The notes under the pieces are model-generated. The model did no database searches. It saw nothing but the letters and a program-made list of their open reading frames with translations, and was not told the origin of the DNA. A program made the translations under genes and the position numbers. Below are positions 42,066-51,167 of a DNA stretch of 64,000 bases, one piece after another (position 1 is the stretch's first letter; every line of letters begins with the position of its first letter). Source of the DNA: Mesorhizobium ventifaucium (lineage in GTDB: Bacteria > Pseudomonadota > Alphaproteobacteria > Rhizobiales > Rhizobiaceae); contig NZ_CAKXZS010000023.1 of assembly GCF_935822925.1 (NCBI RefSeq), positions 124,001 through 188,000 on the forward strand, read 5' to 3'.

Positions 42066-42920
42066 ATGACAACGAGCGCGCAAACACTGGCGTCCGGACG
42101 AGGCTGGCGGGTGTCGGACGTGGTCTGCACTGCCGGCGCCGCCGATCGCCCGTTCGAGGAAGAGCATCGCAACTTCTGCGTCGCCGTGGTGACCAACGGC
42201 ACCTTCCGCTACCGCGTACGCCAGGGCACGGCGATGCTGATGCCGGGCGCGCTCCTGCTCGGCAACCCTGGCACTTGCTACGAGTGTGGGCACGAGCATG
42301 GCGCCGGCGACCGCTGCCTCTCCTTCCATTTCGGGCCGGCCTATATGGAACAGATCGTCGCCGACACGCCGGGCACGATGAAGCTGGCCTTCGAGACGCC
42401 GCGACTGCCGCCCTTGCCGGCGCTGGCACCGCTGCTGGCCGAAGCGGAAGCCGCGCGCGAGATGGCCGACATCGCGGCGTTCGAGGAACTCGGTTTGCGG
42501 ATTGCCGGCGCAGCCGTCGCCTCCGGCGACACGCCTGCTGCCCAGGCACCGAGCCGCCGCGACCAGTAACGTATCACGGAGGCGGTACGGCGCATCGAAA
42601 AGGATGCCGAAAGGCCGGTCTCGCTTGCCGAGCTTGCAAGCGAGACTGCGACCAGTCCCTACCATTTCCTGCGCACCTTCCGACACGTCGCGGGCATGAC
42701 GCCCTACCAGTTCCTGCTGAAAACCCGGCTGCACAGGGCAGCGGTGCGGCTGCGCATGTCGGACGAGCCAATCTCGACGATCGCCTTTGAAGCGGGGTTC
42801 AACGATTTGTCGACCTTCAACCGCCGTTTCCGGCGCGTGATGGGAGAGGCGCCCGGCGCCTACCGGCTCCGGCAGCGAGGCGATAAAGCGCCGAACACAT
42901 CTGCCGTTCCGGCTTTGTGA
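42066..42920 (+). pseudogene. AraC-family regulator broken by an in-frame stop
   Basis: From ATG 42066 the frame encodes an AraC sensor-like domain (RNFCVAVVTNGTFRYRVRQG, LLLGNPGTCYECGHEHGAGD) and reaches TAA at 42567-42569. The same frame continues for another 117 codons with a full AraC helix-turn-helix: ITEAVRRIEKDAERPVSLAE, SYHFLRTFRHVAGMTPYQFL-type and SDEPISTIAFEAGFNDLSTF regions. There is no frameshift, only the single stop codon, so this is a nonsense-mutated gene or a sequencing artefact. A re-start at ATG 42696 would give only the second helix-turn-helix. Confidence 0.88.
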
Positions 42921-43111
42921 AGCAAAATTGGCCTGACAATGAGCTTTGCCGCGATGGACACGAAAAGCCCCTCGGCCATATCGTCGCAATCAGTGATATC
43001 CTTTTGAAATCACCACAAAAATCGACACTGGAAAACTGCCGCGGACGTTGGAGTTTCGACCCGGCTTCCTATATAAGCACCGGGTGATTCCCGATTAGAT
43101 TGTGACCTGAT

Positions 43112-45922
43112 TTGACCGACCAGAAGACACCGCGCGGCGCCGACGGCGGCCCCACCGGCATCGAGCCGATATCCATCATCGAGGAGATGCAGCGCTCCTA
43201 TCTCGATTACGCCATGAGTGTGATCGTCAGCCGTGCGCTGCCTGATGTGCGCGACGGCCTGAAGCCGGTGCATCGCCGCATCCTCTACGCTGCCCATGAG
43301 AGTGGCTATCACTGGAACCGCAAATATGTGAAATCGGCGCGTCCGGTCGCCGACGTGATGGGTAAATACCATCCGCACGGCGACGCCTCGATCTACGACG
43401 CCCTGGTGCGCATGGCGCAGGACTGGTCGCTGCGCGTGCCGCTGATCGACGGGCAGGGCAATTTCGGCTCCATCGACGGCGATCCGCCGGCGGCGATGCG
43501 TTACACCGAATCGCGGCTGACCAAGGTCGCGCATGAGTTGCTGGAAGACATCGACAAGGACACCGTCGATTTCCAGGACACTTATGATGCGTCCGGCAGC
43601 GAACCGAAAGTGCTGCCGGCGCGCTTTCCCAATTTGTTGGTCAACGGCTCCGGCGGCATCGCCGTCGGCATGGCCACCAACATCCCGCCGCACAATCTGG
43701 GCGAAGTCTGCAACGGTGCCATTGCCCTCATCGACAATCCGGCGATCGATCTGCCGGCGCTGATGGAGATCATTCCAGGGCCGGATTTCCCGACCGGCGG
43801 CATCGTGCTCGGCCGTTCCGGCATCTACAGCGCTTATTCGACCGGCCGCGGCTCCATCGTCATGCGCGGGCGCGTCAACGTCGAGGCGCGCGGCAACGAC
43901 CGTGAATCGATCGTCATCACCGAGGTTCCCTACCAGGTGAACAAGTCGTCGATGATCGAGAAGATGGCCGAGCTGGTGCGCGACAAGCGCATCGAGGGCA
44001 TTTCCGATATCCGCGACGAGAGCGACCGCCAGGGCTACCGTGTGGTCATCGAACTGAAGCGCGACGCGGTCGCCGACGTCATCCTCAACCAGCTCTACCG
44101 TTTCACGCCGCTGCAGACGTCGTTCGGCGCCAATATGGTGGCGCTGAACGGCGGCAAGCCGGAATTGCTGACGCTGACCGACATGCTGAAGGCGTTCGTC
44201 GCCTTCCGCGAGGACGTGATCAGCCGGCGCACGAAATTCCTGCTGCGCAAGGCGCGCGACCGTGCCCATGTGCTGGTTGGCCTTGCCATTGCCGTCGCCA
44301 ACATCGACGAGGTCATCAAGCTGATCCGCAGCGCGCCGGACCCGCAGACGGCGCGCGAGCAGTTGATGGAGCAGCGCTGGCCCTCGGGCGACGTCGAATC
44401 GCTGATCCTGCTGATCGACGATCCGCGCCACCGCATCAATGAGGACGGCACCTACAATCTGTCCGAGGAACAGGCCCGCGCCATCCTCGAACTGCGCCTG
44501 CAGCGGCTGACCGCGCTCGGCCGCGACGAGATCGCCGACGAGTTGAACACGATCGGCGACGAGATCAAGGATTACCTGGACATCCTGTCGTCGCGCGCCC
44601 GCATTCAGCAGATCGTCAAGGACGAGCTTGCCGCGGTGCGCGACGAGTTCGGCACGCCGCGCCGCACCGAGCTGTCCGAGGGCGGGGCAGATATGGAAGA
44701 CGAGGACCTGATCCAGCGCGAGGACATGGTCGTGACGGTCAGCCATTCCGGTTACATCAAGCGTGTGCCGTTGTCGCTCTACCGGGCGCAGCGCCGCGGC
44801 GGCAAAGGCCGCTCCGGCATGTCGACCAAGGAAGAGGATTTCGTCACCCGGCTGTTCGTCGCCAACACGCACACGCCGGTGCTGTTTTTCTCCTCGCGCG
44901 GCATTGTCTACAAGGAAAAGGTGTGGCGCCTGCCGATCGGCAACCCGCAGTCGCGCGGCAAGGCGCTGATCAACATGCTGCCGCTGGAGCAGGGCGAACG
45001 CATCACCACCATCATGCCGCTGCCCGAGGACGAGACCAGCTGGGGCGAGCTCGACGTGATGTTCGCCACAACGCGCGGCACGGTGCGCCGTAACAAGCTG
45101 TCGGACTTCGTCCAGGTCAACCGCAACGGCAAGATCGCCATGAAGCTGGAAGAGGAAGGCGACGAGATACTCGGCGTCGAAACCTGCACCGACAATGACG
45201 ACGTGCTGCTGACCGCAAGCTCCGGCCAGTGCATACGCTTTTCGGTCAGCGACGTGCGCGTTTTCCAGAGCCGCAACTCGGTCGGCGTGCGCGGCATCGC
45301 CATGGCTGCCACCGACCGGGTGATCTCGATGGCGGTGATCGAACATGTCGATGCGCCGCCGGCCGAGCGCGCCGCTTATCTCAAGCGGGTGGCGGCCGAA
45401 CGGCGGCTCGCCGCCGGCATTGCGGCGGGCGAGGACGAAGACTTCCAGCTCACCAACGAGGAGGTCGGCGAGGAGACGGAGCTGTCCGACGAGCGCTACG
45501 AATTCCTTAAGGCACACGAGCAGTTCGTGCTGACGGTGACGGAATATGGCTACGGCAAGCGCTCGTCTTCCTATGATTTCCGCCTGACAGGGCGCGGCGG
45601 CAAGGGCATCCGCGCCACCGATGTGTCGAAAGTGGCTGAGATCGGCCGTCTGGTGGCGACTTTCCCGGTCGGCAATGACGACCAGATCATGCTAGTCTCG
45701 GATGGCGGCACCGTCATCCGCGTGCCGGTCAATGGCATTCGCTTCGCCAGCCGCGCCACCAAGGGCGTGACCATCTTCAACACGGCCGACGGCGAGAAGG
45801 TCGTTTCGGTGGAGCGGATATCCGAACCGCAACCGGACGAGGAAGCCGAAGAGAGTGTCGAGGGCGACGCAACTCTGGATACCGGTACTGAAGGCGTTGG
45901 CCCGGACAATAACGCCGAGTAG
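43112..45922 (+). CDS. gyrA: DNA gyrase subunit A
   Basis: The product is 936 aa from TTG 43112. The catalytic Tyr131 lies in AAMRYTESRL. The quinolone-determining segment reads HPHGDASIYDALVRMAQ, with Ala92 at the position of E. coli Ser83 and Asp96 at the position of Asp87. The C-terminal half has the GyrA pinwheel repeats and the GyrA-box-like QRRGGKGRSG. An acidic tail (EEAEESVEGD...) ends the protein. It cuts and religates DNA within the GyrA2B2 complex. Confidence 0.97.
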   Translation: MTDQKTPRGADGGPTGIEPISIIEEMQRSYLDYAMSVIVSRALPDVRDGLKPVHRRILYAAHESGYHWNRKYVKSARPVADVMGKYHPHGDASIYDALVRMAQDWSLRVPLIDGQGNFGSIDGDPPAAMRYTESRLTKVAHELLEDIDKDTVDFQDTYDASGSEPKVLPARFPNLLVNGSGGIAVGMATNIPPHNLGEVCNGAIALIDNPAIDLPALMEIIPGPDFPTGGIVLGRSGIYSAYSTGRGSIVMRGRVNVEARGNDRESIVITEVPYQVNKSSMIEKMAELVRDKRIEGISDIRDESDRQGYRVVIELKRDAVADVILNQLYRFTPLQTSFGANMVALNGGKPELLTLTDMLKAFVAFREDVISRRTKFLLRKARDRAHVLVGLAIAVANIDEVIKLIRSAPDPQTAREQLMEQRWPSGDVESLILLIDDPRHRINEDGTYNLSEEQARAILELRLQRLTALGRDEIADELNTIGDEIKDYLDILSSRARIQQIVKDELAAVRDEFGTPRRTELSEGGADMEDEDLIQREDMVVTVSHSGYIKRVPLSLYRAQRRGGKGRSGMSTKEEDFVTRLFVANTHTPVLFFSSRGIVYKEKVWRLPIGNPQSRGKALINMLPLEQGERITTIMPLPEDETSWGELDVMFATTRGTVRRNKLSDFVQVNRNGKIAMKLEEEGDEILGVETCTDNDDVLLTASSGQCIRFSVSDVRVFQSRNSVGVRGIAMAATDRVISMAVIEHVDAPPAERAAYLKRVAAERRLAAGIAAGEDEDFQLTNEEVGEETELSDERYEFLKAHEQFVLTVTEYGYGKRSSSYDFRLTGRGGKGIRATDVSKVAEIGRLVATFPVGNDDQIMLVSDGGTVIRVPVNGIRFASRATKGVTIFNTADGEKVVSVERISEPQPDEEAEESVEGDATLDTGTEGVGPDNNAE

Positions 45923-45983
45923 GTCTTGATGGGTGGGCAATGCCGGCCCGATGGACCGGCGCCGTCAACAGATAGCGGCCGGT

Positions 45984-46136
45984 TTAGAAGTGCCGTTGAG
46001 GATTGCGGATACCGAAGCCTCCGAACTGCTTGGCATTGGACTTGGCGCGGACGCGCTCTGCTTCCTGATGCAGCCCGAATACGGTGGCGATTAGCATGGC
46101 GACGGTCATTGCGGTGGCGAGCATGTAGATCAGCAT
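45984..46136 (-). CDS. Small single-TM membrane peptide, 50 aa
   Basis: The product is 50 aa from ATG 46136, with a strong Shine-Dalgarno (aggaga) 9 nt upstream. The first ~20 residues form one membrane span (LIYMLATAMTVAMLIATVFG). A basic, polar C-terminus follows (HQEAERVRAKSNAKQFGG). The strong ribosome site and clean TM-plus-polar layout support a real small protein of unknown function. It is convergent with gyrA. Confidence 0.72.
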   Translation of the reverse strand: MLIYMLATAMTVAMLIATVFGLHQEAERVRAKSNAKQFGGFGIRNPQRHF

Positions 46137-46472
46137 GTGCGTGTTCTCCTGCACCTAGCAACGATCAAATGGGGTTTTGGTTTCATCTTCTGAAGCTGCA
46201 ATCTAATGAACGCTGCGTGAAGCCTTCGTGATCGGCCCATTCATTGGTCGTTCATCTCGGCCAAAACGTTCACTGAAAGCGCATTGCGATTACCGTGGCT
46301 CAGGCGATGGGCTTGAAGTCCCCGTTTGGATGGATGCCGTTGTTCCAAACCGCTGCGCACCCTCGGGTCAGGCCCTGAGTCAGGCCCGAGGGCATGCTTT
46401 TGCGGCGACATGCATTGGCGGCTCGCCGATCGGATTTGCCTTTGCGAGAGAGGCTCGCTAGAAGCACCTGCC
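46137..46472. other. Intergenic region upstream of coaD
   Basis: This 336-bp gap divides the divergent small peptide and coaD. It contains a hairpin with arms ccctcggg and cccgaggg around 46360-46393 and fragments of a dispersed repeat (gcggcgacatgca at 46406). No additional gene is seen. Confidence 0.5.
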
Positions 46473-46973
46473 ATGACCGAACGCATCGCCCTTTATGCCG
46501 GCTCCTTCGACCCGCTGACCAACGGCCATCTCGACGTGCTGAAGGCGTCGCTGGCCGTGGCGGACACCGTCTATGCGGCGATCGGCGTTCATCCGGGCAA
46601 GAAACCGCTGTTTTCGTTCGAGGAGCGGGTCGGCCTGATCGAAGCTGCGACGAAGGCCGAATTCGGTCGCGACGGCGCGCGCATCAAGGTCGTCGCTTTC
46701 GACGGGCTGGTCATCGACGCTGCCAGGAAGCAGGGCGCCTCGATCATGATCCGTGGCCTGCGCGACGGCACCGATCTCGACTACGAGATGCAGATGGCCG
46801 GTATGAACGAGACCATGGCGCCGGAACTGCAGACGGTTTTTCTGCCCGCCAGCCCTTCGGTGCGAACCATTACCGCCACACTTGTCCGTCAGATAGCCTC
46901 GATGGGCGGCGACATCCGCCCCTTCGTGCCGGCGGCCGTGGCTGGCGCACTCACCGCCAAATTCGCGAAATAA
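46473..46973 (+). CDS. coaD: Phosphopantetheine adenylyltransferase
   Basis: The product is 166 aa from ATG 46473. The nucleotidyltransferase signature YAGSFDPLTNGHLDVLKA is N-terminal, and IMIRGLRDGTDLDYEMQMAG and SPSVRTITATLVRQIA are conserved. CoaD adenylylates 4'-phosphopantetheine, the penultimate step of coenzyme A synthesis. The cyclophilin pair follows on the same strand. Confidence 0.95.
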   Translation: MTERIALYAGSFDPLTNGHLDVLKASLAVADTVYAAIGVHPGKKPLFSFEERVGLIEAATKAEFGRDGARIKVVAFDGLVIDAARKQGASIMIRGLRDGTDLDYEMQMAGMNETMAPELQTVFLPASPSVRTITATLVRQIASMGGDIRPFVPAAVAGALTAKFAK

Positions 46974-47047
46974 TGTATGTCGCCTAAAGTGGATACCCGG
47001 TTTGGGGCAACGACCTGCGTGAAACAAAGGTTTTGGGAGAAAGATCC

Positions 47048-47638
47048 ATGCAGCTCAAAAGGCTCGCCACCTGCTTTGTCGTTCTTTTCGGTCTTGTGAC
47101 CGCATCCGTTTCGGCGTTCGCCGCCGATCCGGAAAACACGATGATCATCACGCTGAAGGACGGCGACGTGACCATCGCGCTCAGGCCCGATCTCGCGCCG
47201 AAGCATGTCGAGCAGATCAAGAAGCTGGTGCGCCAGGGCGCTTATGACAACGTCGCTTTCCACCGCGTCATCGACGGCTTCATGGCGCAAACCGGCGACG
47301 TGAAGTTCGGCAACATGAAGAACGGCTTCAGCGCCGACGCTGTCGGCACCGGCGGCTCCGATCTTCCCGACCTGCCGGCCGAATTCTCGAAGACCGAGCG
47401 CTATGAACGTGGCGTGGTCGGGATGGCCCGCTCGCAGGACCCGGATTCCGCCAATTCGCAGTTCTTCATCATGTTCGCACCGGCGCCGCCGCTCGATGGC
47501 CAGTACACCATCGTCGGCAATGTCGCGGACGGCATGGAGTTGGTGGACAAGATCAAGAAAGGCGACGCGGCGCAGAACGGGGTCGTCACCGATCCCGATC
47601 GCATGATCAAGGTGCGCATCGCCGCCGACGGCAAGTAA
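47048..47638 (+). CDS. Periplasmic peptidyl-prolyl cis-trans isomerase (cyclophilin A type)
   Basis: The product is 196 aa from ATG 47048 (gggagaa upstream). A signal peptide (KRLATCFVVLFGLVTASVSAFA) directs it to the periplasm. The cyclophilin core follows: VAFHRVIDGFMAQTGDVKFG with the catalytic Arg (R in FHRVI) and RSQDPDSANSQFFIMFAP. It is 28 bp before a cytoplasmic paralogue, so the two arose by tandem duplication. Confidence 0.93.
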   Translation: MQLKRLATCFVVLFGLVTASVSAFAADPENTMIITLKDGDVTIALRPDLAPKHVEQIKKLVRQGAYDNVAFHRVIDGFMAQTGDVKFGNMKNGFSADAVGTGGSDLPDLPAEFSKTERYERGVVGMARSQDPDSANSQFFIMFAPAPPLDGQYTIVGNVADGMELVDKIKKGDAAQNGVVTDPDRMIKVRIAADGK

Positions 47639-47666
47639 ACCCATTTATTTCAAAGGATATTCTGAC

Positions 47667-48179
47667 ATGGCCGAGATCAAGGACCGCGAGAACGCGCTCA
47701 TCATGGAAACGACCAAGGGCAAGGTCGTCATCGAACTGTTTCCCGATCTGGCGCCTGGGCATGTCGGCCGCATCAAGGAACTGGCGCGCGAAGGCGCTTA
47801 TGACGGCGTGGTGTTCCACCGCGTCATCGACGGTTTCATGGCGCAGACCGGCGACGTGAAATTCGGCAATTCCAGCAAGCCCTCTTTCGCACCGGCGCGC
47901 GCCGGCACCGGCGGCTCCGACAAGCCCGACCTGAAGGCGGAGTTCTCCAACGCCAACCATGGCCGCGGCACCTGCTCGATGGCGCGCTCGCAGAACCCGA
48001 ACTCGGCCAACTCGCAATTCTTCATCTGCTTCGACGATGCCGCCTTCCTCAACCGCCAATACACGGTCTGGGGCCAGGTCATTGAAGGCATGGACAATGT
48101 CGACAAGATCAAGCGCGGCGAGCCGGTGCCGGATCCCGACAAGATCGTGTCGCTGAAGGTCGCGGCCGACGTGAAATGA
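47667..48179 (+). CDS. Cytoplasmic peptidyl-prolyl cis-trans isomerase (cyclophilin B type)
   Basis: The product is 170 aa without a signal peptide. It has the same core as the preceding gene (VVFHRVIDGFMAQTGDVKFG, RSQNPNSANSQFFICF), including the catalytic Arg. It accelerates Xaa-Pro isomerisation in cytosolic proteins. The stop codon overlaps the start of a tiny signal-peptide-like ORF. Confidence 0.93.
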   Translation: MAEIKDRENALIMETTKGKVVIELFPDLAPGHVGRIKELAREGAYDGVVFHRVIDGFMAQTGDVKFGNSSKPSFAPARAGTGGSDKPDLKAEFSNANHGRGTCSMARSQNPNSANSQFFICFDDAAFLNRQYTVWGQVIEGMDNVDKIKRGEPVPDPDKIVSLKVAADVK

Positions 48180-48271
48180 CCTCCTGGGCTGTCGCTTCTA
48201 TCACCCTGATGCTTGCAGCGGCGGCCGCTCCGGCGCTGGCGACGGAGTCGATCGTTTGCAGCCGGCGGTGA
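48176..48271 (+). CDS. Truncated 31-codon signal-peptide ORF
   Basis: ATG 48176 overlaps the ppi stop (ATGA) and encodes a 31-residue peptide that is essentially a signal peptide (SITLMLAAAAAPALA) plus ESIVCSRR. It is either a translationally coupled leader-like peptide or the start of an exported protein whose remainder was lost; another frame immediately downstream (LQPAVTCPES) would restore a longer Cys-containing product. Real function is uncertain. Confidence 0.35.
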   Translation: MTSWAVASITLMLAAAAAPALATESIVCSRR

Positions 48272-48300
48272 CCTGCCCGGAATCTTGAGGCGGGGTTTTC

Positions 48301-49413
48301 TTGCGCGTCGACCTTTTCGACTTTGATCTGCCGGAGGAGTGCATCGCGCTTCGACCGGCGGAACCGCGCGACAGCGCCAAAATGCTGGTTGTCAGGCCGG
48401 GTGAGGGCTTCGAAGACCGGACGGTGCGCGAGCTGCCCTCGCTGCTCGAGACCGGTGACGTGCTGGTCTTCAACGACACCAAGGTCATTCCGGCACAGTT
48501 GAAGGGCATCAGGCGGCGCGGCGAAGCGGCGGCGCAAATCGAAGCCACGCTGCACATGCGGGTGGCGCCGGACCGCTGGCTGGCTTTCATGCGGCCGGGC
48601 AAGCGCATCGCCGCCGGTGACCGCATCCATTTCGGCCATGACGCCAACTCCTGCTTTCTCGGCCAGCTCGATGCCACGGTAATCGAGAAGGGCGAGGCCG
48701 GCGAGGCTTTGCTTGGTTTTGACCTCTCAGGTCCGTTCCTCGACGAGGCGCTGCATGCCGTCGGCCACATTCCGCTGCCGCCTTACATCGCTTCGAAGCG
48801 CGACGACGACGAACGCGACCGCAGCGACTACCAGACGATATATGCCAGGGAGGAGGGGGCTGTCGCGGCACCCACTGCCGGCCTGCATTTCACGCCCGAG
48901 CTTTTCGCCGCCCTCGATGTCAAGGGCGTCGAACGGCGCTTCGTCACCCTGCATGTCGGCGCCGGCACGTTTCTGCCGGTGAAGGTCGATGACACCGCCG
49001 ATCACAAGATGCATGCCGAGATCGGTTCGGTTAGCCCGGAAACCGCCAAGGCGCTGAACGCTGCAAAGGCGCGTGGCGGGCGCATCATCGCCGTCGGCAC
49101 GACATCGTTGCGCCTGCTGGAGAGCGCCGCGCGGGAGGACGGCACGCTGGCCGGATGGTCGGGTCCGACCGATATCTTCATCACGCCCGGCTATCGCTTC
49201 AAGGCCGCCGACATGCTGATGACCAATTTCCATCTGCCGCGCTCGACGCTGTTCATGCTGGTTTCGGCGTTTTGCGGTCTGGAAACGATGCGTGCTGCCT
49301 ATGCGCATGCGATCGAGAACCGCTACAGGTTCTACTCCTACGGAGATGCAAGTCTGCTGTTCAAGGAGGAGAACGATGGACGCGCGCCCGGTAACAAGGA
49401 ATTCAATGACTAA
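48301..49413 (+). CDS. queA: S-adenosylmethionine:tRNA ribosyltransferase-isomerase
   Basis: The product is 370 aa from TTG 48301. RVDLFDFDLPEECIALRPAE opens the family; the segments VFNDTKVIPAQLKG, GAVAAPTAGLHFTPELFAAL and HVGAGTFLPVK are conserved. QueA makes epoxyqueuosine in tRNA from preQ1 using SAM. It overlaps tgt by 8 nt, the usual queA-tgt pair. Confidence 0.96.
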   Translation: MRVDLFDFDLPEECIALRPAEPRDSAKMLVVRPGEGFEDRTVRELPSLLETGDVLVFNDTKVIPAQLKGIRRRGEAAAQIEATLHMRVAPDRWLAFMRPGKRIAAGDRIHFGHDANSCFLGQLDATVIEKGEAGEALLGFDLSGPFLDEALHAVGHIPLPPYIASKRDDDERDRSDYQTIYAREEGAVAAPTAGLHFTPELFAALDVKGVERRFVTLHVGAGTFLPVKVDDTADHKMHAEIGSVSPETAKALNAAKARGGRIIAVGTTSLRLLESAAREDGTLAGWSGPTDIFITPGYRFKAADMLMTNFHLPRSTLFMLVSAFCGLETMRAAYAHAIENRYRFYSYGDASLLFKEENDGRAPGNKEFND

Positions 49414-50536
49414 AGCGTTCACCTTCAAGGTTGTAGCGACCGACGGCAAAGCGCGGCGCGGCTCCATCACCATGCCGCGCGGAGAAATCCGCACGCCGGC
49501 CTTTATGCCGGTCGGCACCGGCGGCACGGTCAAGACCATGTATATGGATCAGGTGCGCGGCGTCGGCTCGGACATCATCCTTGGCAACACCTATCATCTG
49601 ATGCTGCGGCCGGGCGCCGAGCGTGTGGCGCGGCTTGGCGGTCTGCATGAATTCGCCCGCTGGCCGCACCCGATCCTGACCGACAGCGGCGGCTTCCAGG
49701 TGATGTCGCTGTCGAAGCTGAGGAAACTGACCGAAAAGGGCGTCACCTTCCGCTCACATATCGACGGTGCCGCCTATGAGATGTCGCCCGAGCGCTCGAT
49801 CGAAATCCAGGGACTGCTCGGCGCCGACATCCAGATGCAGCTCGACGAATGCACCGCTCTGCCGGCCATGGAGAAGGAGATCGAGCGGGCGATGGAGCTG
49901 TCGCTGCGCTGGGCCGAGCGTTGCAGGACGGCGTTCGGCGACCAGCAGGGCAAGGCGATGTTCGGCATCGTCCAGGGCGGCGACATACCGGCCCTGCGGC
50001 TGCGCTCGGCGCAGGCGCTGAAAGCGATGCACCTCAAGGGCTACGCGATCGGCGGGCTGGCAGTCGGCGAGCCGCAAGCGGTGATGCTCGAAATGCTCGA
50101 CATCACCTGCCCGGAGCTGCCGGCGGACAGGCCGCGCTATCTGATGGGTGTCGGCACGCCCGACGACATATTGAAATCGGTGGCGCGCGGCATCGACATG
50201 TTCGATTGCGTGATGCCGACACGCGCCGGCCGTCATGGCCTCGCCTATACAAGGCGCGGCAAGGTGAATCTCCGCAACGCCCGCCATGCCGACGATCCGC
50301 GCCCGCTGGACGAGGAGAGCGACTGCCCGGCCGCCAGAGATTATTCACGCGCCTACCTGCACCATCTGGTTCGCTCGCAAGAGGCGCTGGGAGCGATGCT
50401 TCTGACCTGGAACAATCTTTCCTACTATCAGAGGCTGATGCAGGATATTCGTGTCGCCATCGAAGCCGGTATCTTTGGGGCGCGGGCGGCAGAGATTTCC
50501 GAAGGCTGGGCTAGGGGCGATATCCCGGCGATGTGA
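49406..50536 (+). CDS. tgt: Queuine tRNA-ribosyltransferase lacking most zinc ligands
   Basis: The product is 376 aa from ATG 49406. The catalytic Asp93 is in LTDSGGFQVMSL, and FDCVMPTRAGRHGLAYTRRG carries the second catalytic Asp. The Zn site, normally C-x-C-x2-C plus a distal His, reads Ser305, Cys307, Ala310 and Asn336 here, so only one ligand is left. Tgt exchanges guanine for preQ1 at G34 of four tRNAs. The barrel and active site are otherwise intact, so activity is expected. Confidence 0.95.
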   Translation: MTKAFTFKVVATDGKARRGSITMPRGEIRTPAFMPVGTGGTVKTMYMDQVRGVGSDIILGNTYHLMLRPGAERVARLGGLHEFARWPHPILTDSGGFQVMSLSKLRKLTEKGVTFRSHIDGAAYEMSPERSIEIQGLLGADIQMQLDECTALPAMEKEIERAMELSLRWAERCRTAFGDQQGKAMFGIVQGGDIPALRLRSAQALKAMHLKGYAIGGLAVGEPQAVMLEMLDITCPELPADRPRYLMGVGTPDDILKSVARGIDMFDCVMPTRAGRHGLAYTRRGKVNLRNARHADDPRPLDEESDCPAARDYSRAYLHHLVRSQEALGAMLLTWNNLSYYQRLMQDIRVAIEAGIFGARAAEISEGWARGDIPAM

Positions 50537-50755
50537 TCGAGCCCTCAGGTGCTCAGCGAAGTGGATGCGCGCAGGCACAGCATGCGCTTGGCAGAGCTTC
50601 ACGGTTTCAGCACCCCGCGAACATTCGCCGGTTGGCTGCAGTTAAGCTTCTTCCTCCATGTCGGGTTCCGCCTGAGCGCGTCCTGATGCTTGAAAGCCTG
50701 GCGGCAGTCTGCCACAAGGGCGGCCTATGCGTGCAAGCTTGAGCAGGACCGGACA

Positions 50756-50992
50756 ATGAAGGCATTTTTCGTGCAGATAAAGTGCGATCTGGGCAAGTCC
50801 TATGACGTTGCCGGCGCGTTGGCCGATGCCGAGATCGCCTCGGAAATCTACTCGACAGCCGGTGACTACGATCTGCTCGCCAAATTCTATGTCGACGACG
50901 AGGAAGACATCGGCCACTTCGTCAACGAGAAGGTGCAGATTCTTCCAGGCATCAAGGACACGTTCACAGTCGTCACCTTCCGCGCGTTCTGA
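50756..50992 (+). CDS. Stand-alone Lrp/AsnC ligand-binding (RAM) domain protein
   Basis: The product is 78 aa from ATG 50756. FFVQIKCDLGKSYDVAGALAD and GDYDLLAKFYVDDEEDIGHF are the typical RAM (AsnC_trans_reg) halves; no DNA-binding domain is attached. Such single-domain proteins bind amino acids or modulate Lrp relatives. The gene stands alone, 220 bp after tgt. Confidence 0.85.
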   Translation: MKAFFVQIKCDLGKSYDVAGALADAEIASEIYSTAGDYDLLAKFYVDDEEDIGHFVNEKVQILPGIKDTFTVVTFRAF

Positions 50993-51063
50993 GAGACCGT
51001 TTGGAAACTCTACTCTGGCGGCCATCTCATGGCGTTTTCTGCGCTTCCGGTGCTCACGGACCA

Positions 51064-51112
51064 GCGCATGACCCCGGAAACCGATTTCGGTTTCCGGAAA
51101 AGGATCATGCGC
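51064..51112. repeat. Rhizobial palindromic repeat (gcgcatgaccccggaaacc)
   Basis: The arms gcgcatgaccccggaaacc and ggtttccggaaaaggatcatgcgc pair with small bulges. The same type recurs at 54245-54293 (gagcatgatctcggaaa...). Confidence 0.75.
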
Positions 51113-51124
51113 AAGTGCAAAGTG

Positions 51125-51167
51125 CTAGAGCGTCCTTGCGCGTCCAATTGGACGCGCAGCGCTCTAA
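51125..51167. repeat. Second palindrome (tagagcg ... gcgcgtccaattggacgcgc)
   Basis: A perfect 20-bp palindrome gcgcgtccaattggacgcgc (51138-51157) is nested in flanking ctagagcg / cgctcta arms. Together with the element at 51064 it mirrors the composite at 6449-6550. Confidence 0.75.

Noticed and set aside
43010..45517. 835-codon minus-strand open frame opposite gyrA
   Set aside because: Antisense to a well-supported gyrA with catalytic Tyr and C-terminal repeats.
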